From NCBI GenBank assembly GCA_035623985.1, contig DASPSJ010000082.1, positions 1-64,000 on the forward strand: a DNA stretch of 64,000 nt. Direction: 5' to 3'. The notes beneath the pieces were generated by a model. That model did no database searches. It had not been told where the DNA came from and saw only the letters and a program-made list of their open reading frames with translations. Position 1 is the first letter of the stretch, and every line of letters begins with the position of its first letter. A program made the translations under genes and the position numbers. Positions 24,998 to 32,869 of this stretch are shown here, one piece after another. Source of the DNA: DAHUYF01 sp035623985 (GTDB lineage: Bacteria; Pseudomonadota; Alphaproteobacteria; ATCC43930; CGMCC-115725).

Positions 24998-26620
24998 ATG
25001 GCCCATAAGCAAGTCCTGTTCCGCTCCGCCGCCCGCGAAAAGATCCTGCACGGCGCGACGCTGCTTTGCGATGCCGTCCGCGTCACCTTGGGCCCGAAAT
25101 CGAAATCAGTGCTGATCCAGAAGAGCTGGGGGGCGCCGATCATATGCAACGATGGAATGACGATCGCCAAGGAATTCAGCCTTAGCGATGCCGAGGAGAA
25201 CCTCGGCGCGCAGATGCTCCGCCAGGCGGCCGAGAAGACCGGCGACAGCGTCGGCGACGGCACCAGCACGTCGACGGTTCTGGCGCATGCGATTTTCGCC
25301 GAGGGGCTCCGCAACGTCGTCGCCGGCGCCAGCGCCATCGACCTCAAGCGCGGCATGGACGCCGCCGCTAAGACCGCCATCGCCGCCTTGCGCGCGATGT
25401 CGCGTCCGGTCAAGACGCGAAAAGAGAAGGCGCAGGTGGCGACGATTTCGGCGCATAACGACCCGGCGATCGGCGACCTGGTCGCGGAGGCGATGGAGAA
25501 GGTCGGCGGCGAGGGCGTGATCACGGTCGAGGAATCTAAGACGACGGAGACGGTTCTCGACGTCGTCGAGGGGATGCAGTTCGACCGCGGATATCTCTCG
25601 CCTTATTTCATCACCAGCGTGGAGAAAATGATCGCCGAGCTCGATGATCCCTACATCCTGATTCACGAGAAGAAACTGTCGGGGCTTCAGGCGATGCTGC
25701 CGCTGCTGGAGGCCGTCGTTCAATCGGGCCGGCCGCTGCTGATCGTGGCCGAGGACGTCGAAGGCGAGGCGCTCGCCGCGCTGGTGGTGAACAAGCTGCG
25801 CGGCGGCCTGAAGGTGGCGGCGGTGAAGGCGCCGGGCTTCGGCGATCGGCGCAAGGCGATGCTCGAGGACATCGCGGTGCTGACCGGCGGCCAGATGATT
25901 TGCGAGGAGCTCGGCATCAAGCTGGAGAACGTCGGCGTCGACATGCTCGGCAAGGCCAGGAAGGTGGTCATTACCAAGGAGGCGACCACCATCGTGAGCG
26001 GCGGCGGGAACAAGGCGGAAATCGAAGGCCGCTGCAAGCAGATCCGGCAGCAGATCGCGGAAACGACATCGGACTATGACCGGGAAAAGCTGCAGGAGCG
26101 GCTGGCCAAGCTTGCCGGCGGCGTCGCCGTGATCCGCGTGGGCGCGCCGTCCGAATCCGAGATGAAGGCGAAAAAAGAGGCGCTCGACGATGCGATCAGC
26201 GCCACCAAGGCGGCCGTCGCCGAAGGCATCGTTCCCGGCGGCGGCCTGGCGCTGCTTCGTTGCATCGACGCGGTCGCCCAGGAAGAGGCGAAGGCCGGCG
26301 GCGACGAGCGGACGGGCATGCAGATCCTGAAGCGCGCGCTCGAGGCGCCGACGCGGCAGATCGCCGAGAACTCCGCCGTCGACGGCGGCGTCGTGGTCGC
26401 GCGGATGCTGGGCGGCCAGGGCGATTACGGCTTCGATGCCGCACGCAAGGAATATGTCGATCTCGTGGAAGCCGGCATCATCGATCCCACCAAGGTGGTG
26501 CGTATCGGGCTCGAGAATGCGGTGTCGGTCGCCAGCATCCTGCTGCTCACCGAGGTGACGATGACCGAGATTCCCGAGAACAAGAAGGAGCGGGCGCTCG
26601 AGCCGGAAATGGGGATGTAA
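24998..26620 (+). CDS. groEL: Chaperonin GroEL, divergent stress-type paralogue
   Basis: 540 residues from the ATG at 24998, which has GCGAGG ahead. Hsp60 fold with the ATP-site motif VGDGTSTSTVLAHAI, where GDGTTT is usual, the KAPGFGDRRKAMLEDIA hinge and GIVPGGGLALLR. The sequence differs from housekeeping GroEL at several usually fixed places (LGPKSKSVLIQKSWGAP, TKEATTIV) and ends EPEMGM without the GGM repeat tail. No groES lies next to it. It is therefore probably an accessory chaperonin induced under low oxygen, using GroES from the main operon. Confidence 0.93.
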   Translation: MAHKQVLFRSAAREKILHGATLLCDAVRVTLGPKSKSVLIQKSWGAPIICNDGMTIAKEFSLSDAEENLGAQMLRQAAEKTGDSVGDGTSTSTVLAHAIFAEGLRNVVAGASAIDLKRGMDAAAKTAIAALRAMSRPVKTRKEKAQVATISAHNDPAIGDLVAEAMEKVGGEGVITVEESKTTETVLDVVEGMQFDRGYLSPYFITSVEKMIAELDDPYILIHEKKLSGLQAMLPLLEAVVQSGRPLLIVAEDVEGEALAALVVNKLRGGLKVAAVKAPGFGDRRKAMLEDIAVLTGGQMICEELGIKLENVGVDMLGKARKVVITKEATTIVSGGGNKAEIEGRCKQIRQQIAETTSDYDREKLQERLAKLAGGVAVIRVGAPSESEMKAKKEALDDAISATKAAVAEGIVPGGGLALLRCIDAVAQEEAKAGGDERTGMQILKRALEAPTRQIAENSAVDGGVVVARMLGGQGDYGFDAARKEYVDLVEAGIIDPTKVVRIGLENAVSVASILLLTEVTMTEIPENKKERALEPEMGM

Positions 26621-26753
26621 AGCGGGCCGAGCACCGAGGATCGGGAGGCGGCGCGGGCGCCCGGGAGGCATTCCCATCCGGTTGCGCCTGGCAGCCGGCG
26701 CGATGCCAATGATGCTCTCGCACCGGCTATCACCAATCGGGGGAGTCGCCCCA

Positions 26754-26802
26754 CCTCACCCCGGCCCTCTCCGCCCCCCGGGCGGAGAGGGCCGGGGTGA
26801 GG
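26754..26802. repeat. Perfect 23-bp stem palindrome (mobile intergenic repeat / terminator)
   Basis: The arms 26754-26776 and 26780-26802 are perfectly complementary around a CCC loop (CCTCACCCCGGCCCTCTCC and its complement). It belongs to the same compositional class as the element at 5329-5425. It lies after groEL and has no T-run, so it could act as a stem-loop barrier or simply be an inserted repeat. Confidence 0.85.
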
Positions 26803-26850
26803 GGGGTGATCAGCTCGCGCGTCGTTTCTCGCGTTTCTGATGCCGGAGAC

Positions 26851-26880
26851 TAGGTAGAAATGCTTAGGTACTACTCCTAA
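26851..26880 (+). promoter_or_regulatory. Candidate operator of the FixK-like gene
   Basis: TAGGTAGAAATGC followed by TTAGG-TACTACT-CCTAA (inverted repeat 26864-26880), centred 74 bases ahead of the regulator ATG. It also reads as a direct repeat TAGGTA-N8-TAGGTA. It is not an FNR-type site. A site for a response regulator of the FixJ/LuxR class is one possibility, by analogy with FixJ-FixK cascades. Confidence 0.4.
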
Positions 26881-26945
26881 TTTTCCCCGGACGGCGATAG
26901 GGCATCATCGAGCCAGTCAATAAACCCACTCGGAGGATCGCCCCC

Positions 26946-27647
26946 ATGCTCGCCACCGTCATAGACGGACCTCGCGCCGCCAGCAATCGCCTGTCACCCC
27001 CTCCGTTTGCCGCCGCGGCCAATGACACGGCGGAAAGCGTCTCAGCCTTCGACGGCATCGGCACGGCGGTCGTCTTGCGCCGCGACCAGGCGTTGTTCTT
27101 CGAAGGCGATCCGGCTCAGCATTGCTTCAAGGTCGTCAGCGGCATGGTGCGTAGCTGCAGGCTGCTGGCGGACGGGCGGCGTCACGTCAACCAGTTCCTC
27201 GTGCCGGGGGATTTCGTCGGGCTCGAGAGCGACGACACGTATCGATTCACCCTCGAGGCGGTGAGCGATGCCACCCTCATGCGCTACCCGCGGCGCGCCA
27301 TGGATCAGCTCGTCGAGCGGCAGCCGCGGCTCGGCAAATGTCTTCTGGGCCTGATGAGCGACGGCCTATCCGCCGCGCAGGCGCAGATGCTCCTGCTCGG
27401 GCGCAAGAGCGCCGTCGAGCGGCTTGCCTCGTTCCTGCTGTCCCTGTCGCGGCGCGCCGGCGAAAGCGATCACATCGCCTTGGCGATGACGCGCAGCGAC
27501 ATAGCCGACTATCTGGGCCTGACAATAGAAACGGTGAGTCGTATCTTCAGCCAACTCAAGAGCCGGGGGGTCATCCAGCTAAAGGCGAGCAACGAAGTGG
27601 TGATCAGGCGCCGGCACCAGTTGCAGGAGATCGCCGACGCCGCCTAG
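26946..27647 (+). CDS. Crp/Fnr-family regulator, FixK-like
   Basis: 233 residues, ATG with CGGAGG 8 bases upstream. Cyclic-nucleotide-like sensor domain (residues ~38-140) and winged HTH (~178-225), with the recognition helix TIETVSRIFSQL. E195, S198 and R199 form the E-x-x-S-R pattern that reads TTGAT half-sites in Fnr/FixK/Anr. There is no N-terminal cysteine cluster for an Fe-S centre; the Cys residues present are C60, C71 and C132. It is therefore probably a FixK-type relay rather than a direct oxygen sensor. It is the natural candidate to bind the 16 boxes listed in this island. The USP gene follows 59 bases downstream. Confidence 0.9.
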   Translation: MLATVIDGPRAASNRLSPPPFAAAANDTAESVSAFDGIGTAVVLRRDQALFFEGDPAQHCFKVVSGMVRSCRLLADGRRHVNQFLVPGDFVGLESDDTYRFTLEAVSDATLMRYPRRAMDQLVERQPRLGKCLLGLMSDGLSAAQAQMLLLGRKSAVERLASFLLSLSRRAGESDHIALAMTRSDIADYLGLTIETVSRIFSQLKSRGVIQLKASNEVVIRRRHQLQEIADAA

Positions 27648-27706
27648 ACTCGGAAAGCCGGTTTCCGCCGGCAGACCGCCGCGACCATCGATCCCGGGAC
27701 AGGACA

Positions 27707-28564
27707 ATGACCATCAAGGACATATTGGTTCATCTCGATGCTTCCCCGCGCAGCGGGGCGCGTCTGGCGATGGCGGCCGATCTTGCCGGCCGGTGCTCGG
27801 CGCATCTTGCCGCTCTCTACGTCGTCGAATCGCCGGCGCCGGCGCTGGTCTATGGCGATCCTTCCGGGCTTGCCGATGCGCGGTTCGTCGAGGAGATGAT
27901 AGCCAAGCCCCACGAGAAGAGCCTGAAGGATGCGGCGCGCGTCCAGCAGGAGTTCCAAGACCGCCTGCGGCGAGACGGGATCGAAGGCGAATGGCGGATG
28001 GTCGAAGGTTCCGCCGCCGACACCGTGGCGCTGCATGCGCGATACGTCGATCTCGCCATCCTCGGCCAGCGCGATCCCGACGACGTTTCGCGCGCCGGTG
28101 CCGCCGACATCATCGCCGCGACGCTGCTTTCCTCGGGCCGGCCGGTGCTCGTGCATCCCTATGCCGGCGATTTTCCGACCGTCGGGCAAAGGGTGCTGGT
28201 CGGCTGGAAGAACAGCCGCGAGGCGTCGCGCGCCGTCAACGACTGCCTGCCGCTGCTGCGGCAGGCCGAGGCGGTGACCATCTTCTCCATCAATCCCGAA
28301 GGCGGGATCGGCGGCGACGGCGACGTTCCCGCGGCGGACATCGCTCTCCACCTCGCGCGGCACGGCGTCAAAGCTTCGGCCGCATACGCCGTGGCGAAGG
28401 AGATCTCGGAAGGCAACACGCTCCTCAACTATGCCGACGACATCGGCGCGGATCTCATTGTCGCGGGCGGGTATGGCCACTCCAGGGCGCGCGAGCTGAT
28501 GTTCGGCGGCGTCACGCGAACGCTCCTGACGACGATGACGGTCCCGGTATTCCTGTCCCACTAG
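27707..28564 (+). CDS. Universal stress protein, tandem UspA domains
   Basis: 285 residues: two UspA domains (~1-145 and ~155-285). The second has the nucleotide-binding end GADLIVAGGYGHSRARELMFGGVTRTLL, which matches the G-x2-G-x9-G(S/T) ATP motif; the first has a degenerate version. Cytoplasmic. It follows the FixK-like gene with no box of its own visible, so it is probably read through from that promoter. The ATG at 27707 is the first start consistent with the family (MTIKDILVHLDAS). Its stop codon overlaps the left arm of an inverted repeat. Confidence 0.9.
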   Translation: MTIKDILVHLDASPRSGARLAMAADLAGRCSAHLAALYVVESPAPALVYGDPSGLADARFVEEMIAKPHEKSLKDAARVQQEFQDRLRRDGIEGEWRMVEGSAADTVALHARYVDLAILGQRDPDDVSRAGAADIIAATLLSSGRPVLVHPYAGDFPTVGQRVLVGWKNSREASRAVNDCLPLLRQAEAVTIFSINPEGGIGGDGDVPAADIALHLARHGVKASAAYAVAKEISEGNTLLNYADDIGADLIVAGGYGHSRARELMFGGVTRTLLTTMTVPVFLSH

Positions 28565-29116
28565 GGTCAAAACTCATAAAGAATGGCCGTTTCGTGAGGT
28601 TCGCCAGAGAATGTGCCTAGCCTGAAAGCATGCGACTTTGTTGCCCAGTCGCCTGACCTCTCCTATGACCCGAGGTGGAGAGAGGACCGAACACATGGGC
28701 AAATTGGCATTGGTGGCGACCATCAACACCGTTCCGGGCAAGCGGGAGGAATACCTGAAACACCTAAAGGCTCACGCCCAGCGTTGCTTGGCCACCGAGC
28801 CGGGCACCCTAAAGTTCGAGATACTCGTGCCGCAAGAGGAAGCCGACACGGTCATGCTGTACGAGGTCTATGCAAGCCCGGAGGCCTTCGAGGCGCATTG
28901 GAGCGGCCCGTCCAAACAGCAAGCCGACCGGGACTTTCAAGGCCTGAAGGTGAGCGCGAGTGGCGTGCGCTGCGACATCGTCGAATGAGAAACGAAGGGG
29001 GCGAGCAGTCTGCTTTAGCCACGCGCTGAGATGGGCTCGGGGTCAGTCTCTGACGAACCGCTCGACTGGGCCGATGTCTGAAATCGGGGCGGACGCTTTA
29101 TGGGTTTTGACCCTAG
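28561..29116. mobile_element. 556-bp segment bounded by 21-bp inverted repeats, carrying a monooxygenase gene
   Basis: The left arm 28561-28581 (CTAGGGTCAAAACTCATAAA...) and right arm 29096-29116 are inverted copies, with one mismatch in 21. Further patches inward also match (GGTTCGCCAGAG at the left against the complement of TCTGACGAACC at the right). The left arm overlaps the USP stop codon. The segment has the form of a MITE or a captured cassette. No transposase is present. Confidence 0.6.
28695..28988 (+). CDS. Antibiotic-biosynthesis-monooxygenase (ABM/YgiN-like) domain protein
   Basis: 97 residues, a single ABM ferredoxin-like domain (LVATINTVPGKREEYLKHLK, EPGTLKFEILVP, YEVYASPEAFEAHWSGPS). 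Relatives are quinol or heme-handling monooxygenases, or simple small-molecule binding dimers. The ATG at 28695 is preceded by a GAGAGGAC purine stretch. The gene sits wholly within a pair of 21-bp inverted repeats, so it may have moved in with them. Confidence 0.85.
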   Translation: MGKLALVATINTVPGKREEYLKHLKAHAQRCLATEPGTLKFEILVPQEEADTVMLYEVYASPEAFEAHWSGPSKQQADRDFQGLKVSASGVRCDIVE

Positions 29117-29191
29117 TACCGCGAACCCGTGAATCACGGAAAGCGTCGTACTCGGCGCGGCCGGATCGCGGCCTCGGTTCGTCGCCGAGAC

Positions 29192-29551
29192 CTATTCGTA
29201 GGGATCCCAAAGCTCGACCACGCGCAGGATCGTGACGTCGGATTCCTCGGCCGCCTCGCATAGCCGACGATGGGCGTCCAGGACCCTCGCTGGCTCAAGG
29301 TCGGCGCAGACGGCGATGTCGGCAAGGGTCTTGTCGCTCAACCGCTCGTCCTCGGATGATTTGGCCGACAGCACGAGAACTTCCTCAACCGCGTCGCGGC
29401 TCAGCCGCGGCGGAGCGGGGGGCTGAGCCCGCGCCGCTCTGGGGGCCGGAGGCTTTCGCGACGCGCGCCGGCTCGAAGGTTTCGCCGGCCGCTTTGCCGC
29501 CGTCGCCTTCCGCTTGGCCTTTGTCGCACTCGGTTTGGTCTTACGCGGCAT
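29192..29551 (-). CDS. Lys/Ala-rich histone-H1-like tail plus helical domain, hypothetical
   Basis: 119 residues from the ATG at 29551, which has GGGAGG ahead. Residues 1-50 are a disordered Lys/Arg/Ala/Pro tail (KAKRKATAAKRPAKPSSRRA) like histone H1 or the AlgP class. Residues ~51-119 form an acidic helical domain (SRDAVEEVLVLSAKSSEDE, LEPARVLDAHRRLCEAAEES). It could bind nucleic acid through the tail; that is inferred from charge only. Confidence 0.65.
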   Translation of the reverse strand: MPRKTKPSATKAKRKATAAKRPAKPSSRRASRKPPAPRAARAQPPAPPRLSRDAVEEVLVLSAKSSEDERLSDKTLADIAVCADLEPARVLDAHRRLCEAAEESDVTILRVVELWDPYE

Positions 29552-29886
29552 GGAATCCCTCCCCGCCATAGGCGCCGGCAGCTTCGGCATGCACGGCCGG
29601 CCTCTCGGCAAGCGTGGCGCTGCACGGCATTGATCTCAACAGTATCACAAGTATCGGCGCGGCGACACCGATGGAAGCAAGCCACGCCTCGGCACGGATC
29701 GCCGGTCGGCATCGGTGCGCGCAGACGCCGCGCCGGCCTTCCGCCCGCCTGCGGCTTTCCGTCCCGCCGCAGGTTGATTTGGATCAAGGCATCATTTTCG
29801 CCGTGGGAACAGCATTAAATATTTATTTCAACGTGCCTCCGCTGGCGAGGCGCAACACTCAACCCCTCACAATGGAGGATGATCTC
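29552..29886. other. Intergenic region upstream of hsp20
   Basis: About 335 bases. No gene is supported. It holds the perfect FNR/FixK-type box 29774-29787 and an AT-rich stretch (29815-29835) where the hsp20 promoter would lie. Confidence 0.65.
29774..29787 (+). promoter_or_regulatory. Perfect FNR/FixK-type box upstream of hsp20
   Basis: TTGAT-TTGG-ATCAA, centred 106 bases ahead of the hsp20 ATG. A -41.5 geometry puts the start site at ~29822, inside the AT-rich stretch. Confidence 0.75.
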
Positions 29887-30417
29887 ATGGCCCAAACGGT
29901 TGAAGTGAAAAGAAACGAGAGGGCGGCGGCGCCCCTGCCGGCGCCGGCCGGTGATATCTGGCAATCCTTCCGCAATGACATGCAGCGGTTGTTCGATCAG
30001 GTCTGGAACCGCGGCTTCTTTCCCTCGCTGCCCCGCGCATTCGACGTCGAGCCGATCTGGCGTCAGTGGCCTTCGGTCGGCGCGGCTCAGCCGGCGGTGG
30101 ACTATGCCGAGGACGAGAAGGCGTACCATATCACGGCGGAATTGCCGGGCATGAGCGAGAAAGAAGTCGATGTGAGCCTGTCCGGCGACACGCTGACGAT
30201 CAAAGGCGAGAAGCGAAGCGAGAAGGAGGAGAAGGCGAAGAACTACTACCTGTCGGAACGTTCCTACGGCTCGTTCCAGCGCTCCTTCACGCTGCCCGAC
30301 GGCATCGATCGCGACAAGATCGAGGCTTCGTTTGCCGCGGGCGTCCTGACGCTCACCCTGCCGAAGACCGCGGAAGCGGTGAAGCAGCAGAAGAAAATCG
30401 AAGTGAAGGCGAAATGA
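29887..30417 (+). CDS. Small heat shock protein Hsp20
   Basis: 176 residues. N-terminal arm with WQSFRNDMQRLFDQVW, alpha-crystallin domain ~residues 68-165 (PAVDYAEDEKAYHITAELPG, VSLSGDTLTIKGEKR, SFTLPDGIDRDKIEASFAAG) and the GVLTLTLPK motif. The C-terminal I-x-V-like IEVKAK follows. A holdase chaperone that forms oligomers and hands clients to Hsp70/GroEL. The start at 29887 has TGGAGG 10 bases before it. Confidence 0.96.
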   Translation: MAQTVEVKRNERAAAPLPAPAGDIWQSFRNDMQRLFDQVWNRGFFPSLPRAFDVEPIWRQWPSVGAAQPAVDYAEDEKAYHITAELPGMSEKEVDVSLSGDTLTIKGEKRSEKEEKAKNYYLSERSYGSFQRSFTLPDGIDRDKIEASFAAGVLTLTLPKTAEAVKQQKKIEVKAK

Positions 30418-30564
30418 CCAACATCGGGGCGATGGATCCTGCCTGCCCTCGCCCCGATCTCCCTTCTGCGCGCTTGGAAGAAGCGCGTCCCCGTGAGGCC
30501 GCGACGATGCGGGGAGGCCGTGGGCCGAACCGCCGCGCGCGGATTACGGCCGCCGGCCCCCTTG

Positions 30565-30942
30565 TCACTCCGAGGCGTAGGGTCGCTTGACGCAGTCCTG
30601 CCTTGGCAGGACGTCGAGCAGGCCTTCGTTCGGGCAGAAGTCGTGGTAGTCGTCCTCCGGCGAGCGGCCGTCGAGCCATTTCCGGCAACGGCGCCACGTC
30701 GTGCATTCAAAGCAGCCCAGCTCGGCCTCGCGAAGAACGGCGCGCGCCAGCGGGCTCTCCGGCGCCGCGATGCCGAGCCGTTCCGACATCCGCGAGAACA
30801 ACAGCATCCGCTGCAAGATCGCGTCGAGCAACGCGCGCCTTCGCTCGCTGCGTCCGAAGCGGTCGGTCAGTCGCGCCAGCACGATCATGCGACCGAGCAA
30901 TCCGTCAGGGGCAGGCGGCTCGAGAGAACCGGTTTCATTCAT
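30565..30942 (-). CDS. DUF6455-type small cysteine protein
   Basis: 125 residues, ATG with GGAGGAAAG ahead. Helical N-terminus (MIVLARLTDRFGRSERRRAL), then a Cys cluster GCFECTTWRRCRKWL and DFCPNEGLLDVL (four Cys in the C-terminal half), the pattern of the DUF6455 family common in alphaproteobacteria. The Cys set may bind a metal or Fe-S cluster. The function is unknown. A perfect FNR/FixK box lies 153 bases upstream. Confidence 0.75.
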   Translation of the reverse strand: MNETGSLEPPAPDGLLGRMIVLARLTDRFGRSERRRALLDAILQRMLLFSRMSERLGIAAPESPLARAVLREAELGCFECTTWRRCRKWLDGRSPEDDYHDFCPNEGLLDVLPRQDCVKRPYASE

Positions 30943-31088
30943 GGCTTTCCTCCATCACGCCGATGCGCCACCCCCGCGCTTTGCGGCCGCCAATTCGGAA
31001 GGGCTGCGTCCGCGACCGGTACAATCGATCATGGCCGGCACCCCTATCTTCTCCCGTTTACGGTGGGATCAATGCCGCCCCCGGCGCA

Positions 31089-31102
31089 TTGATCCAGATC
31101 AA
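31089..31102 (-). promoter_or_regulatory. Perfect FNR/FixK-type box
   Basis: TTGAT-CCAG-ATCAA, embedded in a longer palindrome GCATTGATCCAGATCAATGC. It is 153 bases from the DUF6455 ATG and 228 from the HPF-type ATG, so it most likely serves the minus-strand gene. Confidence 0.7.
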
Positions 31103-31197
31103 TGCGCCCGATATTGCCGTTGTTTCTCGACCCTATGGAATCCAAGAAACCGTCTCCGAGAGGCATTGACGGGGGCGACGCGCGCGGCGGTCCGCCG

Positions 31198-31211
31198 CTG
31201 ATCTAGATCAA
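31198..31211 (+). promoter_or_regulatory. FNR/FixK-type box upstream of the HPF-cold-shock gene
   Basis: CTGAT-CTAG-ATCAA, one mismatch, centred 119 bases ahead of the ATG at 31324. Confidence 0.65.
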
Positions 31212-31323
31212 GGCGGTTCATGGGCCTTTGCGGCGATGATTTTGCCAACCGGGGTTGCCGGCGGATGGTCCGAATCCTCCGTGGATAGTGCGCCGGGGCC
31301 GCCGTTCGCGAGGAGGAACCGTC

Positions 31324-31905
31324 ATGGAGTTGCCGATCCAGATCACCTTCCGGGGGATGGGGCCTTCCGAGGCGGTCGAAGCGCGCGTGCGCGAAAGAGT
31401 CGAAGATCTCAATCGCTTCTACGATCGGATCACGCGCTGCCGCGTGGTCGTCGAGTCCGGTCATCGCCATCAGCGCAAGGGCCGGATTTTTCACGTCGGC
31501 GTGGATTTGACCGTTCCCGGCGGCAAAATCGTCGTAAAGCGCGATCCTTCCGAACACCATGCGCATGAGGACGTGTATGTGGCGATACGCGACGCCTTCG
31601 ACGCCGCGCGCCGTCAGCTCGAAGATCACGCCAGACGCGCCCGCGGCGACAACAAGACGCATGAGGCCGCAGAGCACGGCAAGGTGGCGCGGCTCTTCCC
31701 CGCCGAGGACTATGGGTTCATCGTCGGCGCGGACGGGCAGGAGATCTACATGCACCGCAATAGCGTCGTCGGCGGAGCCTTTGACAGTCTGCGCATGGGC
31801 GATGAAGTGCGGTTCGTCGTGCACGCCGGCGAAGGCGAGAAGGGGCCTCAGGCGAGCACGGTGGTGCCGATCGGAAAACATCACCTGCCGCCCTCGTCTT
31901 CGTGA
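31324..31905 (+). CDS. Ribosome hibernation factor-like (HPF/YfiA) domain fused to a cold-shock domain
   Basis: 193 residues, ATG with GAGGAACC ahead. Residues ~1-107 are an S30AE/HPF domain (LPIQITFRGMGPSEAVEARV, RCRVVVESGHRHQRKGRIFH, HHAHEDVYVAIRDAFDAARR). Residues ~118-182 are a cold-shock (CspA) domain with RNP motifs (DYGFIV and EIYMHRN). HPF proteins block the decoding centre of idle ribosomes, and the cold-shock half would bind RNA. The fusion could tether dormant ribosomes to mRNA or rRNA. It replaces the C-terminal dimerisation domain of long HPF. It converges with a DUF1614 gene. Confidence 0.9.
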   Translation: MELPIQITFRGMGPSEAVEARVRERVEDLNRFYDRITRCRVVVESGHRHQRKGRIFHVGVDLTVPGGKIVVKRDPSEHHAHEDVYVAIRDAFDAARRQLEDHARRARGDNKTHEAAEHGKVARLFPAEDYGFIVGADGQEIYMHRNSVVGGAFDSLRMGDEVRFVVHAGEGEKGPQASTVVPIGKHHLPPSSS

Positions 31906-31947
31906 GACGGGCAAACTCGCCCGCTGGCGGCGGCGAGGTCGGTCGCG

Positions 31948-32658
31948 TCACGTCAAATAAGCGGCGACAATGCCGGACAGCACGATCCCGTCGAAGGTCC
32001 CGGCGCCGCCGATGCTGGCGATGCCGACCGCAATCTTCTCGACGTCCTTCAAGTGAAGGAGGTCGGCGCCGACCAGCGGTCCGGCGACGCCGGCAATGAA
32101 GGCGACCGGGGCCGCCGCGTCGGGGGCGAGGATCAGCGCAAGGCTGGCGGCAATGAAGGCGGGGACCAGACCCGGCATGACAATGCCGATGCCCGGCGTC
32201 GGCCGCGCGAGGAAATAGCAGCCCCCGCCATTGGCGGCGCTGGCAATGCCGGCGGCCAGCAAAGCATGGCCGCCGACTTCGCCGAGACGCAGCAGCTCAT
32301 AAAGGGCGAGCCCCGACGGTATCACGCAGCCGCCCAGGTTTACGGCGATGACGGTTTCGCGCCGCACGCGCCGAAGCTGCGGCCAGAAATCGGCTACGCC
32401 AAATACCGCCAGCGGGTGCGCGGCCACCCGTTCCTCGCGGAGGATGCGCTTGATCGGGATGTTGACCAGCCCGCCCAGGATGATCGCCGCCATGAGCGCC
32501 AGCGCCGTCCCCGCGCCGAGATGCAATTTGGCGAGCCCGCCCATCATGAGCTGCCCGAACATCAGCGGCAGCAGCAGGAGCAGCAGCACGGATACCAGGA
32601 GAGAGAGCCGGCTCAAGGTCTTCACACGGGTTCCACGCGCCGCGAGGCGGCGGGTCAA
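31948..32658 (-). CDS. DUF1614 integral membrane protein
   Basis: 236 residues from a TTG at 32658; a GTG at 32622 would remove 12 residues and is equally credible. About six to seven hydrophobic segments. Signatures resembling DUF1614: LGGLVNIPIKRI, NLGGCVIPSGLALYEL and ASIGGAGTFDGIVLSGI near the C-terminus. The function is unknown. It is the last gene of a four-gene minus-strand operon starting at 34235. Confidence 0.8.
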   Translation of the reverse strand: MTRRLAARGTRVKTLSRLSLLVSVLLLLLLPLMFGQLMMGGLAKLHLGAGTALALMAAIILGGLVNIPIKRILREERVAAHPLAVFGVADFWPQLRRVRRETVIAVNLGGCVIPSGLALYELLRLGEVGGHALLAAGIASAANGGGCYFLARPTPGIGIVMPGLVPAFIAASLALILAPDAAAPVAFIAGVAGPLVGADLLHLKDVEKIAVGIASIGGAGTFDGIVLSGIVAAYLT

Positions 32659-32662
32659 GGGT

Positions 32663-32869
32663 TCACTGGCCGCTCATGGCGAGCGCCACCGTGACCTGGG
32701 CAAGGCGAATGACGGCGGCCGTACCGGTCACGAGACTGAGCACGATGGCCACCGCCGCAAGCGCGTTGTTCATTCGCGCGCAGAAACGATCGATCCGGTG
32801 CATCATCATCATATACCGCAGCGTCACGGGCAGGCTCCTTTCCGGCGCAGAAAAATTCCGTCGCGTCAT
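32663..32869 (-). CDS. Small single-pass membrane protein
   Basis: 68 residues with one clear transmembrane helix (NNALAAVAIVLSLVTGTAAV) after a basic, Met-rich start. Its ATG overlaps the stop of the phosphoribosyltransferase gene by 4 bases (ATGA), and the DUF1614 gene begins 4 bases after it, which argues that it is a true operon member. No homologue recognised. Confidence 0.55.
   Translation of the reverse strand: MTRRNFSAPERSLPVTLRYMMMMHRIDRFCARMNNALAAVAIVLSLVTGTAAVIRLAQVTVALAMSGQ

Larger units (their letters stand above)
26621..26945. other. Intergenic region between groEL and the FixK-like gene
   Basis: About 325 bases without a gene. It contains the 23-bp perfect hairpin at 26754-26802 and the promoter region of the regulator with the TTAGG-N7-CCTAA palindrome (26864-26880). 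Confidence 0.7.
30943..31323. other. Divergent intergenic region with two FNR/FixK-type boxes
   Basis: About 380 bases between the DUF6455 gene (minus) and the HPF-cold-shock gene (plus). It holds the boxes 31089-31102 and 31198-31211 and no credible gene. Confidence 0.7.

Noticed and set aside
27648..27706. A separate oxygen-type box for the universal stress gene
   Set aside because: Only a short GCCGG/CCGGC hairpin is visible; the gene is more simply read through from the FixK-like promoter.
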